Source: Herbinix sp.
Lineage (GTDB): Bacteria > Bacillota > Clostridia > Lachnospirales > Lachnospiraceae
DNA: 64,000 nucleotides
Assembly (NCBI GenBank): GCA_029238935.1
Contig: JAQZBN010000007.1
Span: forward strand, 1 to 64,000
Direction of reading: 5' to 3'
The notes below the pieces were generated by a model that saw only the letters and a list, made by a program, of their open reading frames with translations, was not told the origin of the DNA and searched no databases. Below, one piece after another: positions 18,027 through 27,653 of this stretch (position 1 is its first letter; every line of letters starts with the position of its first letter). Position numbers and translations under genes: made by a program.

Positions 18027-20669
18027 TCACTTAAGTTGTGTTTCCAGTACTTCCATTGATTTATCAATGACCGTTTGAATACCTTCTGCGGACTTGCCTC
18101 CGGCCTGTGCCATGTTCGGTCTACCACCGCCGCCGCCACCAACAAAAGCTGCTAATTCCTTAATTAAATTGCCTGCATGAGCACCTTTTTTCATAGCACC
18201 ATCCGAAGCCATAGCAAGTAAGCTAACCTTGTCAGGAGCTAACGCAGATGCCAGGATAATGACGCAGTCACCTAATTTATCTTTTAATTGATCTCCCAGA
18301 TTTCGAAGACCATTCATATCCAGTTCAGGCACTTGAGCTGCAAGAAGTTTTACACCCTTCACTTCAATTACTTGATTTAATACATCACCGAGGGCATCTT
18401 TTGCTAATTTGCTCTTTAACTTTTCATTTTCAGAACGAAGCTGTTTAATATCATCCAAATAACCTTCAATTCTTTGAATTAAAGCGGAAGGTTCTGCCTT
18501 AGCTATCTTTGCAGCTGCATGCAGTTCCTTTTCTAATTCCTTGTAATATGCAAATACGCCTTCGCCGGTAAGCGCTTCAATTCTTCTAACTCCGGCAGCG
18601 ATACCTGTCTCAGAGAGAATTTTAAATACAGTAATTACACCGGTATTACCAACATGGGTTCCACCGCAAAGTTCTTTACTGTAATCGCCCATGGATACGA
18701 CACGAACATCATCCGAATATTTTTCACCAAAGAGAGCTGTAGCACCGTCTTTTTTCGCTTCTTCAATATTCATAACCTTGGTATCAACGGTAAGGTTACA
18801 TGCAATCTGTTCATTGACAAGGGCTTCTACTTTACTAATCTCTTCAGAAGATAAAGCCGAAAAATGCGTAAAGTCAAAACGAAGTCTATCCTCAGTTACT
18901 AAAGAACCGGCCTGTTCAACATGAGTTCCAAGTACTGTTCTTAAAGCCTTATGAAGGAGATGAGTTGCACTATGATTCTTAGAGATAGAGCCTCTCTTCT
19001 TAGGGTCAATCTGTAAGCTAACTTTATCATTTACTTTAAAGATACCCTTAGTCACAGTTCCAACATGTCCTACTTTACCACCTTGCAGCTTAATGGTATC
19101 TTCTACTTCAAAGGCTGCATCAGCGGTAGTAATAACGCCGGTATCTGCAATTTGGCCACCCATGGTTGCATAAAAAGGTGTTTCTTTTACTAAGATAGTG
19201 CCCTTCTGGCCAGCAACTAATTCTTCTACCAGATCAGTCTCAGTGGTTAATACTGTAATCTCAGAGCTGTGGGTAGGATTGTTATAGCCAACAAAGGAAG
19301 AAGTGATTGCAGGATCGATCTGCTGATATACTGTTACATCGGCACCCATATAATTGGTGGTACCTCTGGCATTACGGGCAGTCACCCTCTGTACCTCCAT
19401 CGCATCCTTAAAGCCTTTTTCATCTACTTGAAAGCCCTTTTCCTCTAAGATTTCCTTAGTTAAATCAATCGGGAAGCCGTAAGTATCATACAGCTTAAAA
19501 GCATCCTCTCCGGAAAGTACTTTACTGCTTTTTTCCTCCAGAGCTTTTTCCATATCCCCTAAGATCATTAATCCTTGGTCAATGGTTTTATTAAATTTAT
19601 CTTCTTCAATCGTAAGAAGCTTTAAGATATATTCTTTCTTATCTTCAAGTTCAGGATAACCGTCCCTCGATTCCGTGATCACTGTCTTTGATAATTCTGC
19701 TAAGAAGCTTCCTTCAATTCCAAGAAGTCTTCCATGTCTTGCTGCTCTACGAAGAAGTCTTCTAAGAACATAACCGCGGCCTTCGTTGGATGGAATAATA
19801 CCATCGGAAGTCATAAAGGTAACCGAACGAATGTGATCCGTAATTAAGCGGATAGAAACATCTTTCTTTAGGTCGGAATGGTAAGTAACTTTCGCCATCT
19901 TGCATACTTTATCACGGATCGCTTTCATTGTATCTACATCAAAAATAGAGCCAACATCCTGTACTACAGTTGCAAGACGCTCAAGACCCATACCGGTATC
20001 GATATTCTTATTTTCCAGTTCTGTATAATTGCCGTTACCATCACCGTTAAACTGGGTAAATACATTATTCCATACTTCAATAAAACGATCACATTCACAA
20101 CCTACGGTACAGCCTGGTTTACCACAGCCGTATTTTTCACCACGGTCATAATAAATCTCAGAGCAAGGTCCGCATGGGCCTGCACCATGTTCCCAGAAGT
20201 TATCTGCTTTACCAAAACGGAAGATTCTCTCCGGAGCTATTCCGATTTCTTGGTTCCAAATATGAAATGCTTCATCATCATCCTGATAAATGGATGGATA
20301 AAGACGATCTTTATCAAGTCCTACTACTTCTGTTAAGAATTCCCAAGACCAGGCAATTGCTTCATGCTTAAAATAATCACCGAAAGAGAAATTACCAAGC
20401 ATCTCAAAAAAGGTACCATGTCTTGCTGTTTTACCTACATTCTCAATATCACCGGTACGAATACATTTCTGACAGGTTGTAACACGTTTTCTTGGGGGTA
20501 TCTCCTGTCCTGTAAAATACGGTTTTAGCGGTGCCATACCGGAATTAATTAATAATAAGCTGTTATCATTCTGTGGAACTAAGGAAAAACTATTCATTTT
20601 TAGATGTCCTTTACTTTCAAAAAACTCTAAAAACATCTTTCTTAATTCATTTACACCATATTGCTGCAC
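18027..20669 (-). CDS. alaS: alanyl-tRNA synthetase
   Basis: Charges tRNA-Ala. At 880 residues it has every domain of the bacterial enzyme: the class II catalytic core from MQQYGVNELRKMFLEFF, with RHGTFFEMLGNFSFG near 80-95; a tRNA-recognition middle; the editing domain with NHSATHLLHKAL (zinc His pair) and the later CGGTH; and a C-terminal DHHA1/C-Ala region ending at GGGGGGRPNMAQAGG. No T-box motif is seen in the short gap upstream, so it is probably read from the hisB-hisA-hisIE transcript or a weak local promoter. The his operon ends 47 bases upstream. Confidence 0.98.
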   Translation of the reverse strand: MQQYGVNELRKMFLEFFESKGHLKMNSFSLVPQNDNSLLLINSGMAPLKPYFTGQEIPPRKRVTTCQKCIRTGDIENVGKTARHGTFFEMLGNFSFGDYFKHEAIAWSWEFLTEVVGLDKDRLYPSIYQDDDEAFHIWNQEIGIAPERIFRFGKADNFWEHGAGPCGPCSEIYYDRGEKYGCGKPGCTVGCECDRFIEVWNNVFTQFNGDGNGNYTELENKNIDTGMGLERLATVVQDVGSIFDVDTMKAIRDKVCKMAKVTYHSDLKKDVSIRLITDHIRSVTFMTSDGIIPSNEGRGYVLRRLLRRAARHGRLLGIEGSFLAELSKTVITESRDGYPELEDKKEYILKLLTIEEDKFNKTIDQGLMILGDMEKALEEKSSKVLSGEDAFKLYDTYGFPIDLTKEILEEKGFQVDEKGFKDAMEVQRVTARNARGTTNYMGADVTVYQQIDPAITSSFVGYNNPTHSSEITVLTTETDLVEELVAGQKGTILVKETPFYATMGGQIADTGVITTADAAFEVEDTIKLQGGKVGHVGTVTKGIFKVNDKVSLQIDPKKRGSISKNHSATHLLHKALRTVLGTHVEQAGSLVTEDRLRFDFTHFSALSSEEISKVEALVNEQIACNLTVDTKVMNIEEAKKDGATALFGEKYSDDVRVVSMGDYSKELCGGTHVGNTGVITVFKILSETGIAAGVRRIEALTGEGVFAYYKELEKELHAAAKIAKAEPSALIQRIEGYLDDIKQLRSENEKLKSKLAKDALGDVLNQVIEVKGVKLLAAQVPELDMNGLRNLGDQLKDKLGDCVIILASALAPDKVSLLAMASDGAMKKGAHAGNLIKELAAFVGGGGGGRPNMAQAGGKSAEGIQTVIDKSMEVLETQLK

Positions 20670-20716
20670 TTTCTTTTGCCTCCTAGTTATTTATCATTCA
20701 TTTCATATACATGAAA

Positions 20717-21985
20717 TTATTTTCTGTGAGAAAGCTCTGATACAATATCATCCCAATCCAAATCGCATTCTGCCATCAGAACCATCATATGATATAAAAA
20801 GTCCGAAATCTCATAACGCAACTCTTCCGCATTGCGGTTCTTTGCTGCGATAACGATCTCAGTTGCCTCTTCACCACATTTTTTTAAGATCTTATCCAGT
20901 CCCTTATCAAATAAATAATTGGTATAGGAACCTTCCTTCGGATTCTTTCTGCGGTCTAATATGACATCGAAGACACTTTGGAATACATGGAACGGATTGG
21001 TATCCGCATATTCTTTCTTCATGAGCGGTGTATAAAAGCAGGAACGGGATCCCGTATGGCATGCCGCACCAATCTGAAGCACTTTCGCGAGTATCGTATC
21101 CTTATCACAATCGATGGAAAGTTCTTTGACATATTGGTAATGCCCGGAGGTATCCCCTTTGATCCAAAGTTCGTTTCTGCTTCGGCTGAAATACGTCATC
21201 TTTCCAGTTTCAATAGTCCTATTATAAGCTTCTTCGTTCATATACGCAAGCATCAAAACTTCACCGGATTTATAATCCTGCGTAATTACCGGAATCAAGC
21301 CATCCTTATTTAATTTAAATTCAGAAAAAGGTAGCTTGCTATCGAAGGTATTTATGTCGATGCCTTGCACTTTTAAACCTAATTTTGCTTTCATAATATC
21401 TCTATTTTCAAAAAAATTAGTAGCAATCCCTTCCACATTTGCAATAGAAATCAGGCTTCCAATATCATTGCGAACAAGGCTATCCCTAACAATCACAGGG
21501 AACGGAGCATGGGTAATACGCTCCATTGTTTCTTTGGTCAAAGCGACATGTTTTAATAGTACTTTACCTATCACATACCCCTGTAATAGATGACAAAGTT
21601 CCTCGCCTTCTTGATCCATACATTCCAGCATATCCAGTTCTACAATTATTTTATCCGATCCAAAGCGCTTTGAAGCTTCTAATAATAGCTTTTTATCATC
21701 TAACAGAGCGTATTTGATTACGATAGAAGAAGCACCGGTATACAATGCTTTCTTAATATCTTCCAACCGGTGTACATAAATTCCAACCAGAAACGGTAAA
21801 TCTACTTCCTTCGATAGTTCCTTTGCCAAAGTGAGAAATTCTTCTCTGGATTTTTCATCCTTGGAGTAATGAAAGAGAAATAACTCATCCGCTCCTCCAT
21901 AGGAATAATTTTTAGCCATCAAAATCACGTTCTCCGGTACTTCATTTTCAGCATTGATATAGGGTATAATTTTTTTATTCGACAT
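20717..21985 (-). CDS. hisI: HisIE with an N-terminal non-catalytic HisF-like domain
   Basis: A three-part, 422-residue protein. Residues 1 to about 215 follow a HisF-like TIM-barrel pattern (KKIIPYIN at the start, GGADELFLF, then [15 protein letters not shown] and [13 protein letters not shown]), but HisF's catalytic Asp11 is Asn11 and the second catalytic aspartate is not found. Residues about 225-310 are HisI (PR-AMP cyclohydrolase) with [19 protein letters not shown] and the zinc cysteines in [11 protein letters not shown]. Residues about 330-422 are HisE (PR-ATP pyrophosphatase) with [15 protein letters not shown]. So steps 2 and 3 of histidine synthesis are present, fused to a probable structural or degenerate HisF. 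It is 28 bases downstream of hisA, where hisF usually sits. Confidence 0.92.
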   Translation of the reverse strand: MSNKKIIPYINAENEVPENVILMAKNYSYGGADELFLFHYSKDEKSREEFLTLAKELSKEVDLPFLVGIYVHRLEDIKKALYTGASSIVIKYALLDDKKLLLEASKRFGSDKIIVELDMLECMDQEGEELCHLLQGYVIGKVLLKHVALTKETMERITHAPFPVIVRDSLVRNDIGSLISIANVEGIATNFFENRDIMKAKLGLKVQGIDINTFDSKLPFSEFKLNKDGLIPVITQDYKSGEVLMLAYMNEEAYNRTIETGKMTYFSRSRNELWIKGDTSGHYQYVKELSIDCDKDTILAKVLQIGAACHTGSRSCFYTPLMKKEYADTNPFHVFQSVFDVILDRRKNPKEGSYTNYLFDKGLDKILKKCGEEATEIVIAAKNRNAEELRYEISDFLYHMMVLMAECDLDWDDIVSELSHRK

Positions 21986-22012
21986 GATTAACCTTCTTCC
22001 TATGATTTTGTT

Positions 22013-22732
22013 CTATCGTTCAAAAGACTCTACGGCTGTCTTAAGATCAATTCTATTTTCATACAGTGCCTTTCCTATAATTGCACCATAGATACCTGCT
22101 TCATGAAGCAATTCCAAGTCTTTTAAGGAGGATACACCACCGGAAGCGATAATATTCATTCCTGTTATCTCTGACATCTCCTTAGTATAGGAAATATTAG
22201 GGCCTTGCAGCATACCATCCTTGGAGATATCTGTATATACAATGGTTTTAACACCAATTTTTTTCATTTCTAGAGCTAGGGATACCGCATGGTGAGTGCT
22301 TAATTTCTCCCACCCTTCAATGGCTACCATACCATCTTTTGCATCGATTCCAATTACAATTCGATCACGACCAAAAGCCTTGACTGCATCTTTTACAAAT
22401 CCCGGATCTTTCACTGCCTTCGTTCCTATGATGACCCGACCAACACCTAGGTTTAACTTGTGTTCGATGTCATTCATCGTTCGGATGCCGCCACCGACTT
22501 GGATCGGAATCTTGACTTCGTTTACAATAGACTTTATCACTTCATCATTGACGGAATGTCCAACCAATGCACCATCCAAATCTACAATATGAATATAGGA
22601 AGCTTTATGTGCTTCCCATAACTTTGCTATTTTTAAAGGGGTATCAGAATAGATCAAAACATCTTCAAATTTCCCCTGACGTAGTCTTACGCACTGTCCG
22701 TTCTTGATGTCAATAGCCGGAAATAACTTCAT
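22013..22732 (-). CDS. hisA: HisA, ProFAR isomerase
   Basis: 1-(5-phosphoribosyl)-5-[(5-phosphoribosylamino)methylideneamino]imidazole-4-carboxamide isomerase, the fourth step of histidine synthesis. A 239-residue TIM barrel with Asp8 in PAIDIKNG, the phosphate loop QVGGGIRT (78-85), IGIDAKDG with Asp130, and the second phosphate loop IASGGVSS. Internal two-fold symmetry is typical. It lies 41 bases after hisB. hisH, commonly just before it, is absent. Confidence 0.97.
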   Translation of the reverse strand: MKLFPAIDIKNGQCVRLRQGKFEDVLIYSDTPLKIAKLWEAHKASYIHIVDLDGALVGHSVNDEVIKSIVNEVKIPIQVGGGIRTMNDIEHKLNLGVGRVIIGTKAVKDPGFVKDAVKAFGRDRIVIGIDAKDGMVAIEGWEKLSTHHAVSLALEMKKIGVKTIVYTDISKDGMLQGPNISYTKEMSEITGMNIIASGGVSSLKDLELLHEAGIYGAIIGKALYENRIDLKTAVESFER

Positions 22733-22772
22733 ATTACACCTGTACCTTTCTATCTATAAGGATATCATGTCG

Positions 22773-23366
22773 TTAGTCAATGGTTCCCTTGGTGGATAAC
22801 ACACCCTTAATACGATCATCAAAGCTGACGGCCTCATCCAATGCTTTTGCAAAGGCTTTAAAGACTGCCTCCATAATGTGATGATTGTTGGTACCATGAA
22901 CTAACTTGATATGTAAATTCATCCCTGCGGAATAAGAAATTGCATAAAAAAATTCTTTGACCATCTCCGTGTCCATATAACCAACTTTATCTACCGTAAA
23001 ATCCATGTCATATACAAGAAAGGGGCGGCCGGATAAATCGATGGCACAGAGCACTAGAGCGTCATCCATAGGAAGGAAAAATGATCCATAGCGCTTAATT
23101 CCCTGTTTATCTCCCAAAGCATTCTTAATGGCTTGACCCAGAACAATCCCAGTATCTTCTATGGTATGATGGGAATCAACATATAAATCTCCTGTTACCG
23201 AAAGCTTCATATCAAAGAAGCCATGTCTCGTGAAGCTATCGAGCATATGATTAAAAAATCCAATTCCGGTCTCTATCTGAGAATTTCCGCTACCATCTAA
23301 GTTAAGCTCCAAAGTGATATCTGTTTCCTTCGTCTTACGGGCAATTACAGCACTTCTAGTCTTCAT
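22773..23366 (-). CDS. hisB: imidazoleglycerol-phosphate dehydratase
   Basis: The dehydration step of histidine synthesis. A monofunctional 197-residue HisB without the phosphatase domain of enteric HisB. The two metal-binding repeats are clear: GIGFFNHMLDSFTRHG, then DSHHTIEDTGI, and later the mirrored NLHIKLVHGTNNHHIMEA. It has its own promoter (23392-23419), which makes hisB-hisA-hisIE a sub-operon separate from hisZ-hisG-hisD. Confidence 0.97.
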   Translation of the reverse strand: MKTRSAVIARKTKETDITLELNLDGSGNSQIETGIGFFNHMLDSFTRHGFFDMKLSVTGDLYVDSHHTIEDTGIVLGQAIKNALGDKQGIKRYGSFFLPMDDALVLCAIDLSGRPFLVYDMDFTVDKVGYMDTEMVKEFFYAISYSAGMNLHIKLVHGTNNHHIMEAVFKAFAKALDEAVSFDDRIKGVLSTKGTID

Positions 23367-23391
23367 TTTTTTACTTCCTTTCTATTTTTTA

Positions 23392-23419
23392 ATTATACAT
23401 TAAGTGGAATAAATGTCAA
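23392..23419 (-). promoter_or_regulatory. internal promoter upstream of hisB
   Basis: Minus-strand TTGACA and TATAAT with a 16-base spacer, 25 bases before the hisB ATG. Consensus hexamers make this a strong candidate for independent expression of hisB, hisA, hisIE and possibly alaS. Confidence 0.78.
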
Positions 23420-23436
23420 ATATGATTTAAAATAAG

Positions 23437-23526
23437 ACAGCATACCAAAGACATCCGATACGATATCTAGATGCATTCTTATACATGAATACAACATATC
23501 CTATGGATGATCTGACGGAATGCTGT
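23437..23526. repeat. 90-base imperfect inverted repeat between hisD and hisB
   Basis: The ends ACAGCAT and ATGCTGT are perfectly complementary. Further in, CATCC and GGATG, each with an adjoining AGA/TCT pair after a one-base bulge, extend the stem; the centre is AT-rich. Read on the minus strand, the element folds just after hisD and just before the hisB promoter. It could be a terminator/attenuator-like structure or a small non-coding mobile repeat. No target-site duplication could be confirmed by eye. Confidence 0.5.
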
Positions 23527-23599
23527 TGTTTTTGCTTGTTGCTTATTTTAATGATATAAAAATACAATAGTGTACGTTATGTTATTCGATTTAATTACA

Positions 23600-24889
23600 T
23601 TATTCAAATCGTACTGCTACCGAATTTGCATGAGCAGTCAACCCTTCTGCATTCGCAAACTTTACAACATCCTGGTATACTGACTGTAAAGCTTCTCTGG
23701 AGAAAGAGATAATACTGGATTTTTTAATAAAATCATCTACACTTAGGGGTGAAAAGAATTTCGCAGTTCCGTTGGTGGGCAATACATGATTCGGACCTGC
23801 CATATAATCGCCCAAGGGTTCACTGGCATATTCACCGATAAAGATTGCTCCTGCATTTTTTATCTTCGTCATTGTAAGGAAGGGATCTTTTGTCATGATT
23901 TCAAGATGTTCTGATGCAATTTCATTGACTGCTTCGATCGCTTCTTCCATCGTATTCGCTATCAACAAATATCCGTAATGATCCAAGGATTTTTCCATAA
24001 TATCCTTTCTGGATAATTCCTTAAGAAATGCATCGATCTCTAATGATACCTTTTCTGCCAAGGTTCTACTGGTTGTAACTAGGATTGCGGAAGCTAACTC
24101 ATCGTGTTCCGCTTGGGATAACAAATCTGCTGCCACATATCTTGGATTGGCTGTTTCATCTGCCAGAACTAGTATTTCGCTGGGACCGGCAATGGAATCA
24201 ATACTTACATGACCATACACCGCTTTCTTTGCTAACGCAACATAGATATTACCGGGTCCGACTATCTTATCCACTTTGTTGATACTTTCGGTTCCGTAAG
24301 CCAGGGCAGCAATCGCCTGAGCACCACCTACTTTATAAATCTCCGTTACTCCCGCTTCCATAGCAGCCACTAAGGTTCCTGCATACACCTTACCATTCTG
24401 ATCCGGCGGAGTTGTCATGGCGATACGAGTTACTCCCGCCACTTTTGCAGGGACTACATTCATTAATACGGAGGACGGATAAGCTGCCTTTCCACCGGGT
24501 ACATAGACACCGACAGATTCAATTGGAGTAATCTTTTGACCCAGTATTGTTCCATTTTCTGTACTGTCAAACCAGCTATACTGCTTCTGTTTTCTATGAT
24601 ATTCTTCTATATTAACGATGGCTTTCTTAATAACTGTTACTACTTCGGGATCAATTAATGCATATGCTTCTGTTATCTCATCCTCAGTTACTCGCAGGTT
24701 AATCTCATTGATTACAGCTTTATCAAAACGTGCGGTATAGTCAAACACAGCGAGATCTTTTCGTTCTTTCACATCCTGTAATATAGTCGCTACTCTTTGT
24801 GCATATTCCTCGTATTGGTTTGGACTCCTTTGCAGGAGATCCTCCAATAGATTTTTTTTCGTTTCAGAAGTAAGTTCAACAATCCTCAT
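23600..24889 (-). CDS. hisD: histidinol dehydrogenase
   Basis: The last two oxidations of histidine synthesis, L-histidinol to histidine with NAD+. At 429 residues it is standard length. GPGNIYVALAKK and the zinc/active-site segment LLSQAEHDELASAILVT are present, as are IASEHLEIM and the C-terminal GPNHVLPT. It follows hisG by 13 bases. The next gene, hisB, is 233 bases away, behind the inverted repeat and its own promoter. Confidence 0.98.
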   Translation of the reverse strand: MRIVELTSETKKNLLEDLLQRSPNQYEEYAQRVATILQDVKERKDLAVFDYTARFDKAVINEINLRVTEDEITEAYALIDPEVVTVIKKAIVNIEEYHRKQKQYSWFDSTENGTILGQKITPIESVGVYVPGGKAAYPSSVLMNVVPAKVAGVTRIAMTTPPDQNGKVYAGTLVAAMEAGVTEIYKVGGAQAIAALAYGTESINKVDKIVGPGNIYVALAKKAVYGHVSIDSIAGPSEILVLADETANPRYVAADLLSQAEHDELASAILVTTSRTLAEKVSLEIDAFLKELSRKDIMEKSLDHYGYLLIANTMEEAIEAVNEIASEHLEIMTKDPFLTMTKIKNAGAIFIGEYASEPLGDYMAGPNHVLPTNGTAKFFSPLSVDDFIKKSSIISFSREALQSVYQDVVKFANAEGLTAHANSVAVRFE

Positions 24890-24902
24890 GATACGTTCCT
24901 CC

Positions 24903-25550
24903 TTATTTATTCTCTTGTAATACTTCTTTCAGATCTTTAATGATCTTCGAGATACGTTCATGTTCCATTTTCATGCTTACTTCATTAACCACCATCCTGG
25001 CCGATAAATTACAGATCTCTTCTAAAACCTCAAGTCCGTTTTCTTTCAATGTCGAACCGGTTTCTACTATATCTACGATCACTTCAGCCAAACCTACAAT
25101 CGGAGCAAGCTCTATGGAACCGTTTAACTTAATAATTTCTACTGTTTGATGTTTTTTATTATAAAAATAATCCTTAGCGATATTAGGATATTTGGTAGCT
25201 ACTCGAATCAATGCGCCATGTTGAAGTAATTCTTTTGCATGAACCGGGCCGGCAACACACATTCTGCATTTTCCTAACCCCAAATCCACTACTTCATACA
25301 TTCGTTTTCCTTCTTCTAATATCGTATCCTTCCCTACCACACCGATATCAGCTGCTCCATATTCGACGTAGGTTGGTACATCGTTTGCTTTTGCTAGAAA
25401 GAATTTAAGTTTGAGCTCTTCATTAACAAAGATTAATTTTCTAGTATTCTTATCCTTTATTTCTTCACAGGTGATCCCTATTTTTTCTAAGATCTCTAAG
25501 GTTTTTAATGCCAATCTGCCTTTCGCTAAAGCTACCGTAATATATCTCAT
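24903..25550 (-). CDS. hisG: ATP phosphoribosyltransferase, short form
   Basis: First and committed step of histidine synthesis. At 215 residues it is the short HisG, which lacks the C-terminal regulatory ACT-like domain and needs HisZ as a regulatory partner; hisZ is the adjacent upstream gene. MRYITVALAKGRL opens the protein, YGAADIGVVGKD is the PRPP-enzyme signature, and IVDIVETGSTLKENGLE is the PRPP-binding loop. The frame opens at a GTG at 25553, but the ATG at 25550 has GGAG 7 bases upstream. Confidence 0.97.
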   Translation of the reverse strand: MRYITVALAKGRLALKTLEILEKIGITCEEIKDKNTRKLIFVNEELKLKFFLAKANDVPTYVEYGAADIGVVGKDTILEEGKRMYEVVDLGLGKCRMCVAGPVHAKELLQHGALIRVATKYPNIAKDYFYNKKHQTVEIIKLNGSIELAPIVGLAEVIVDIVETGSTLKENGLEVLEEICNLSARMVVNEVSMKMEHERISKIIKDLKEVLQENK

Positions 25551-25626
25551 CACAATTCTCCTATTCTACCGACGTTTATTAGATATTAATAAATAAAATA
25601 TACATTACATCAGTGAAAACGAACAT

Positions 25627-26895
25627 CTATTCCATCGATAAAAAATCATGCATCGGTGCGGTTTGCATAAATCCCGTAGCTGTTTCAATCACATTTATTT
25701 CATTGTCATTCTCTAAGGATAAGATACCTCCAACGCCAAAACGTTTCCCATAAGCAAGGTATTCTTCGACTGTAGTTACATGATTCGATAACTGTAGAAT
25801 GGTATAATCACCTTCTTTTCGAAAGTGATTCGCTAACGCGATGGCTTGTTTCCGATATTCCATACGATACAGGATTAAGGTACTTAGTTCTTCTGGAGCC
25901 TGTAAAAGTTTTTGTCTCGTTAATGCTATGATTAATTGGTCGATTACTATGGCAAGGCCAATGGCTGGAGCTTCTTTTCCGAACTGACCAACCAGGTTAT
26001 CGTATCGGCCTCCGGTAGCAACTGCTTCTCCGGTACTATAGGTATAAGCCTTAAATATAATTCCTGTATAATAATTGTATTTGCTCAACATACCAAGATC
26101 AAAAGAAACATAATTTTCAAAACCATAGTCCGTAAGAATACTATAAATTCGTTCTAAACGCTCAATCGCTTTGATCGCTCTTTGATTGGTAGTTAATGTT
26201 TTAGCATAGGATAAGGTATCCAGAGAACCAAATAGTTCAGGAAGCTTTAGAAAGATTTCCTTTAATTCCTTTGACATCTCTTTTTCTATCACTTTCTCTT
26301 CTACACCAAACATATTTTTATTCTCAATTAAGATTCGAAGCTGTGTAATCTCTTCTTCATCGTGAAAACCTGCTTCTTCTACCAAAGCACGAAAGAAATC
26401 TGCTTCTCCTAAGTCTAGTTGAAATTCTTTCAGCCCCGATTGTAATAAACATTCAATAGTAAGTGCTAACATTTCTGCATCCGCATCTGCACTGTTATCA
26501 TTCATCAACTCAGCTCCAAGCTGAGTTACTTCTTTTAATTTTCCCTGATAACCAGAGTAATTGATAAAAGTATTACCTATATAGCATAAACGAATAGGTA
26601 ATTTTTCATCTTTGTAGTATTTTGCCGCACAACGGGCAATTGAGGGGGTGATATCCGGACGAAGTACTAAAGTATTCCCTTCCCGATCAAAGAATTTATA
26701 CATATCCTTGGATGCAACGGTCCCTCGTTCTTGATTAAAGATATCAAAAAATTCGAAGCTTGGGGTCTGAATATCCTGATATCCATAATGTTCTAGGACA
26801 TGATGGAGCTTATTCTGCAGCATTAATTTTGTTGCACATTCAGAATTATAGATATCCCTGACTCCTTCCGGAGTATGTAATAGTTTCTCTTTCAT
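25627..26895 (-). CDS. hisZ: HisZ, regulatory subunit of ATP phosphoribosyltransferase
   Basis: A histidyl-tRNA-synthetase-like protein of 422 residues that has lost charging function and serves as the histidine-sensing partner of short HisG. The class II fold shows in PEGVRDIY near the N-terminus, VLRPDITPSIARCAA (motif 2 region) and ATGGRYDNLVGQFG (motif 3 region). It lacks a true HisRS anticodon-binding domain and keeps a divergent C-terminal part. It is first in the operon. The ATG at 26895 is chosen over upstream TTG and GTG codons; spacing to AAAGG is long (13 bases), so GTG at 26904 cannot be ruled out. Confidence 0.93.
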   Translation of the reverse strand: MKEKLLHTPEGVRDIYNSECATKLMLQNKLHHVLEHYGYQDIQTPSFEFFDIFNQERGTVASKDMYKFFDREGNTLVLRPDITPSIARCAAKYYKDEKLPIRLCYIGNTFINYSGYQGKLKEVTQLGAELMNDNSADADAEMLALTIECLLQSGLKEFQLDLGEADFFRALVEEAGFHDEEEITQLRILIENKNMFGVEEKVIEKEMSKELKEIFLKLPELFGSLDTLSYAKTLTTNQRAIKAIERLERIYSILTDYGFENYVSFDLGMLSKYNYYTGIIFKAYTYSTGEAVATGGRYDNLVGQFGKEAPAIGLAIVIDQLIIALTRQKLLQAPEELSTLILYRMEYRKQAIALANHFRKEGDYTILQLSNHVTTVEEYLAYGKRFGVGGILSLENDNEINVIETATGFMQTAPMHDFLSME

Positions 26896-26989
26896 AGGAA
26901 ACACCAAGCCTTTCTTAAATTAATCTCAAATGGAGTAACACTTCATTGTGGTACAGTGATAATTCGCTACCATACTGATATGTTGATTT

Positions 26990-27018
26990 ATTATAATTCA
27001 ACCTAGTAGTGATGTCAA
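26990..27018 (-). promoter_or_regulatory. consensus sigma-A promoter of the histidine operon
   Basis: Minus-strand TTGACA and TATAAT, both perfect, separated by 17 bases. The predicted leader is about 85-90 bases. I looked for a T-box (AGGGTGG...CCGCG core) in this leader and did not find one, so histidine control probably rests on HisZ/HisG feedback or another factor. Confidence 0.88.
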
Positions 27019-27090
27019 CCATTATGTAAAATAAAAATCCATTAATTTATGCAGAATAATTCAAAAATAAGCTATGCTTAGAATAAAATA

Positions 27091-27630
27091 TTATCTCTTC
27101 TCTCTTCTGTCCAGATCCTTCTGAAGCGCCTCAAGATAATGAATACAAGCTCCACTTTGTAGGGGTATTTGATACTCAGGATCCAGCTCATCAAAGCGGA
27201 AACTTTTTCTACCGCCGTTCACTGCTCGTTCCCAGAAGAAGTTTAAGTTCTCATAGGTCAGATAATAGTAAATATCCTTCTTTTTAAAATAAATTAATAA
27301 AAAGGCAATACCGGATTGCTCTTCAAATTCCTTCATAAATGAAATCTGATGTTCATGTACATTATTCATATTAAAAGTATCTACCGCACATTCCTTAGCA
27401 TCGAAACACACTGGTATTCCCTGTACGACTCCGATATAATCCACGGTACTCTTTTGCTCAAAGTAAGCTAAGGTGATATGCCTGCATTCTTTATCTATGT
27501 TAATTGGTGTGATCGGAGTAGGAACTTTCTGAATTAACGCCAGCTTCTTCTCTCGATATCTCTGGTTAGTAAAATTAATCAATTCCTCGAGCATAGAGCC
27601 TCTTAACCCGCGGGAATTCCATGATGGCAT
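27091..27630 (-). CDS. recU: Holliday junction resolvase RecU
   Basis: A 179-residue nuclease that cuts four-way junctions in recombination and is needed for chromosome segregation in Firmicutes. It opens with WNSRGLRGSMLEELIN. The catalytic residues follow the family order: STVDYIGV (Asp) and CFDAKE (Glu and Lys), then NVHEHQISFM. In Bacilli recU is next to ponA; no penicillin-binding protein gene is beside it here, so it has moved or the neighbour has been lost. It is probably transcribed after the RluA-type gene, with 23 bases between them. Confidence 0.93.
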   Translation of the reverse strand: MPSWNSRGLRGSMLEELINFTNQRYREKKLALIQKVPTPITPINIDKECRHITLAYFEQKSTVDYIGVVQGIPVCFDAKECAVDTFNMNNVHEHQISFMKEFEEQSGIAFLLIYFKKKDIYYYLTYENLNFFWERAVNGGRKSFRFDELDPEYQIPLQSGACIHYLEALQKDLDRREKR

Positions 27631-27653
27631 ACGAATATCCTCCTCTTATAGTA

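Noticed and set aside
19878-20336. A 152-residue plus-strand reading frame
   Set aside because: Antisense shadow of the alaS catalytic domain, with no ribosome site and no family likeness.
26908-26990. T-box leader for the histidine operon
   Set aside because: The leader is short and I found no T-box core sequence or long specifier stem on either reading. The alaS gap (20670-20716) is too short for one.
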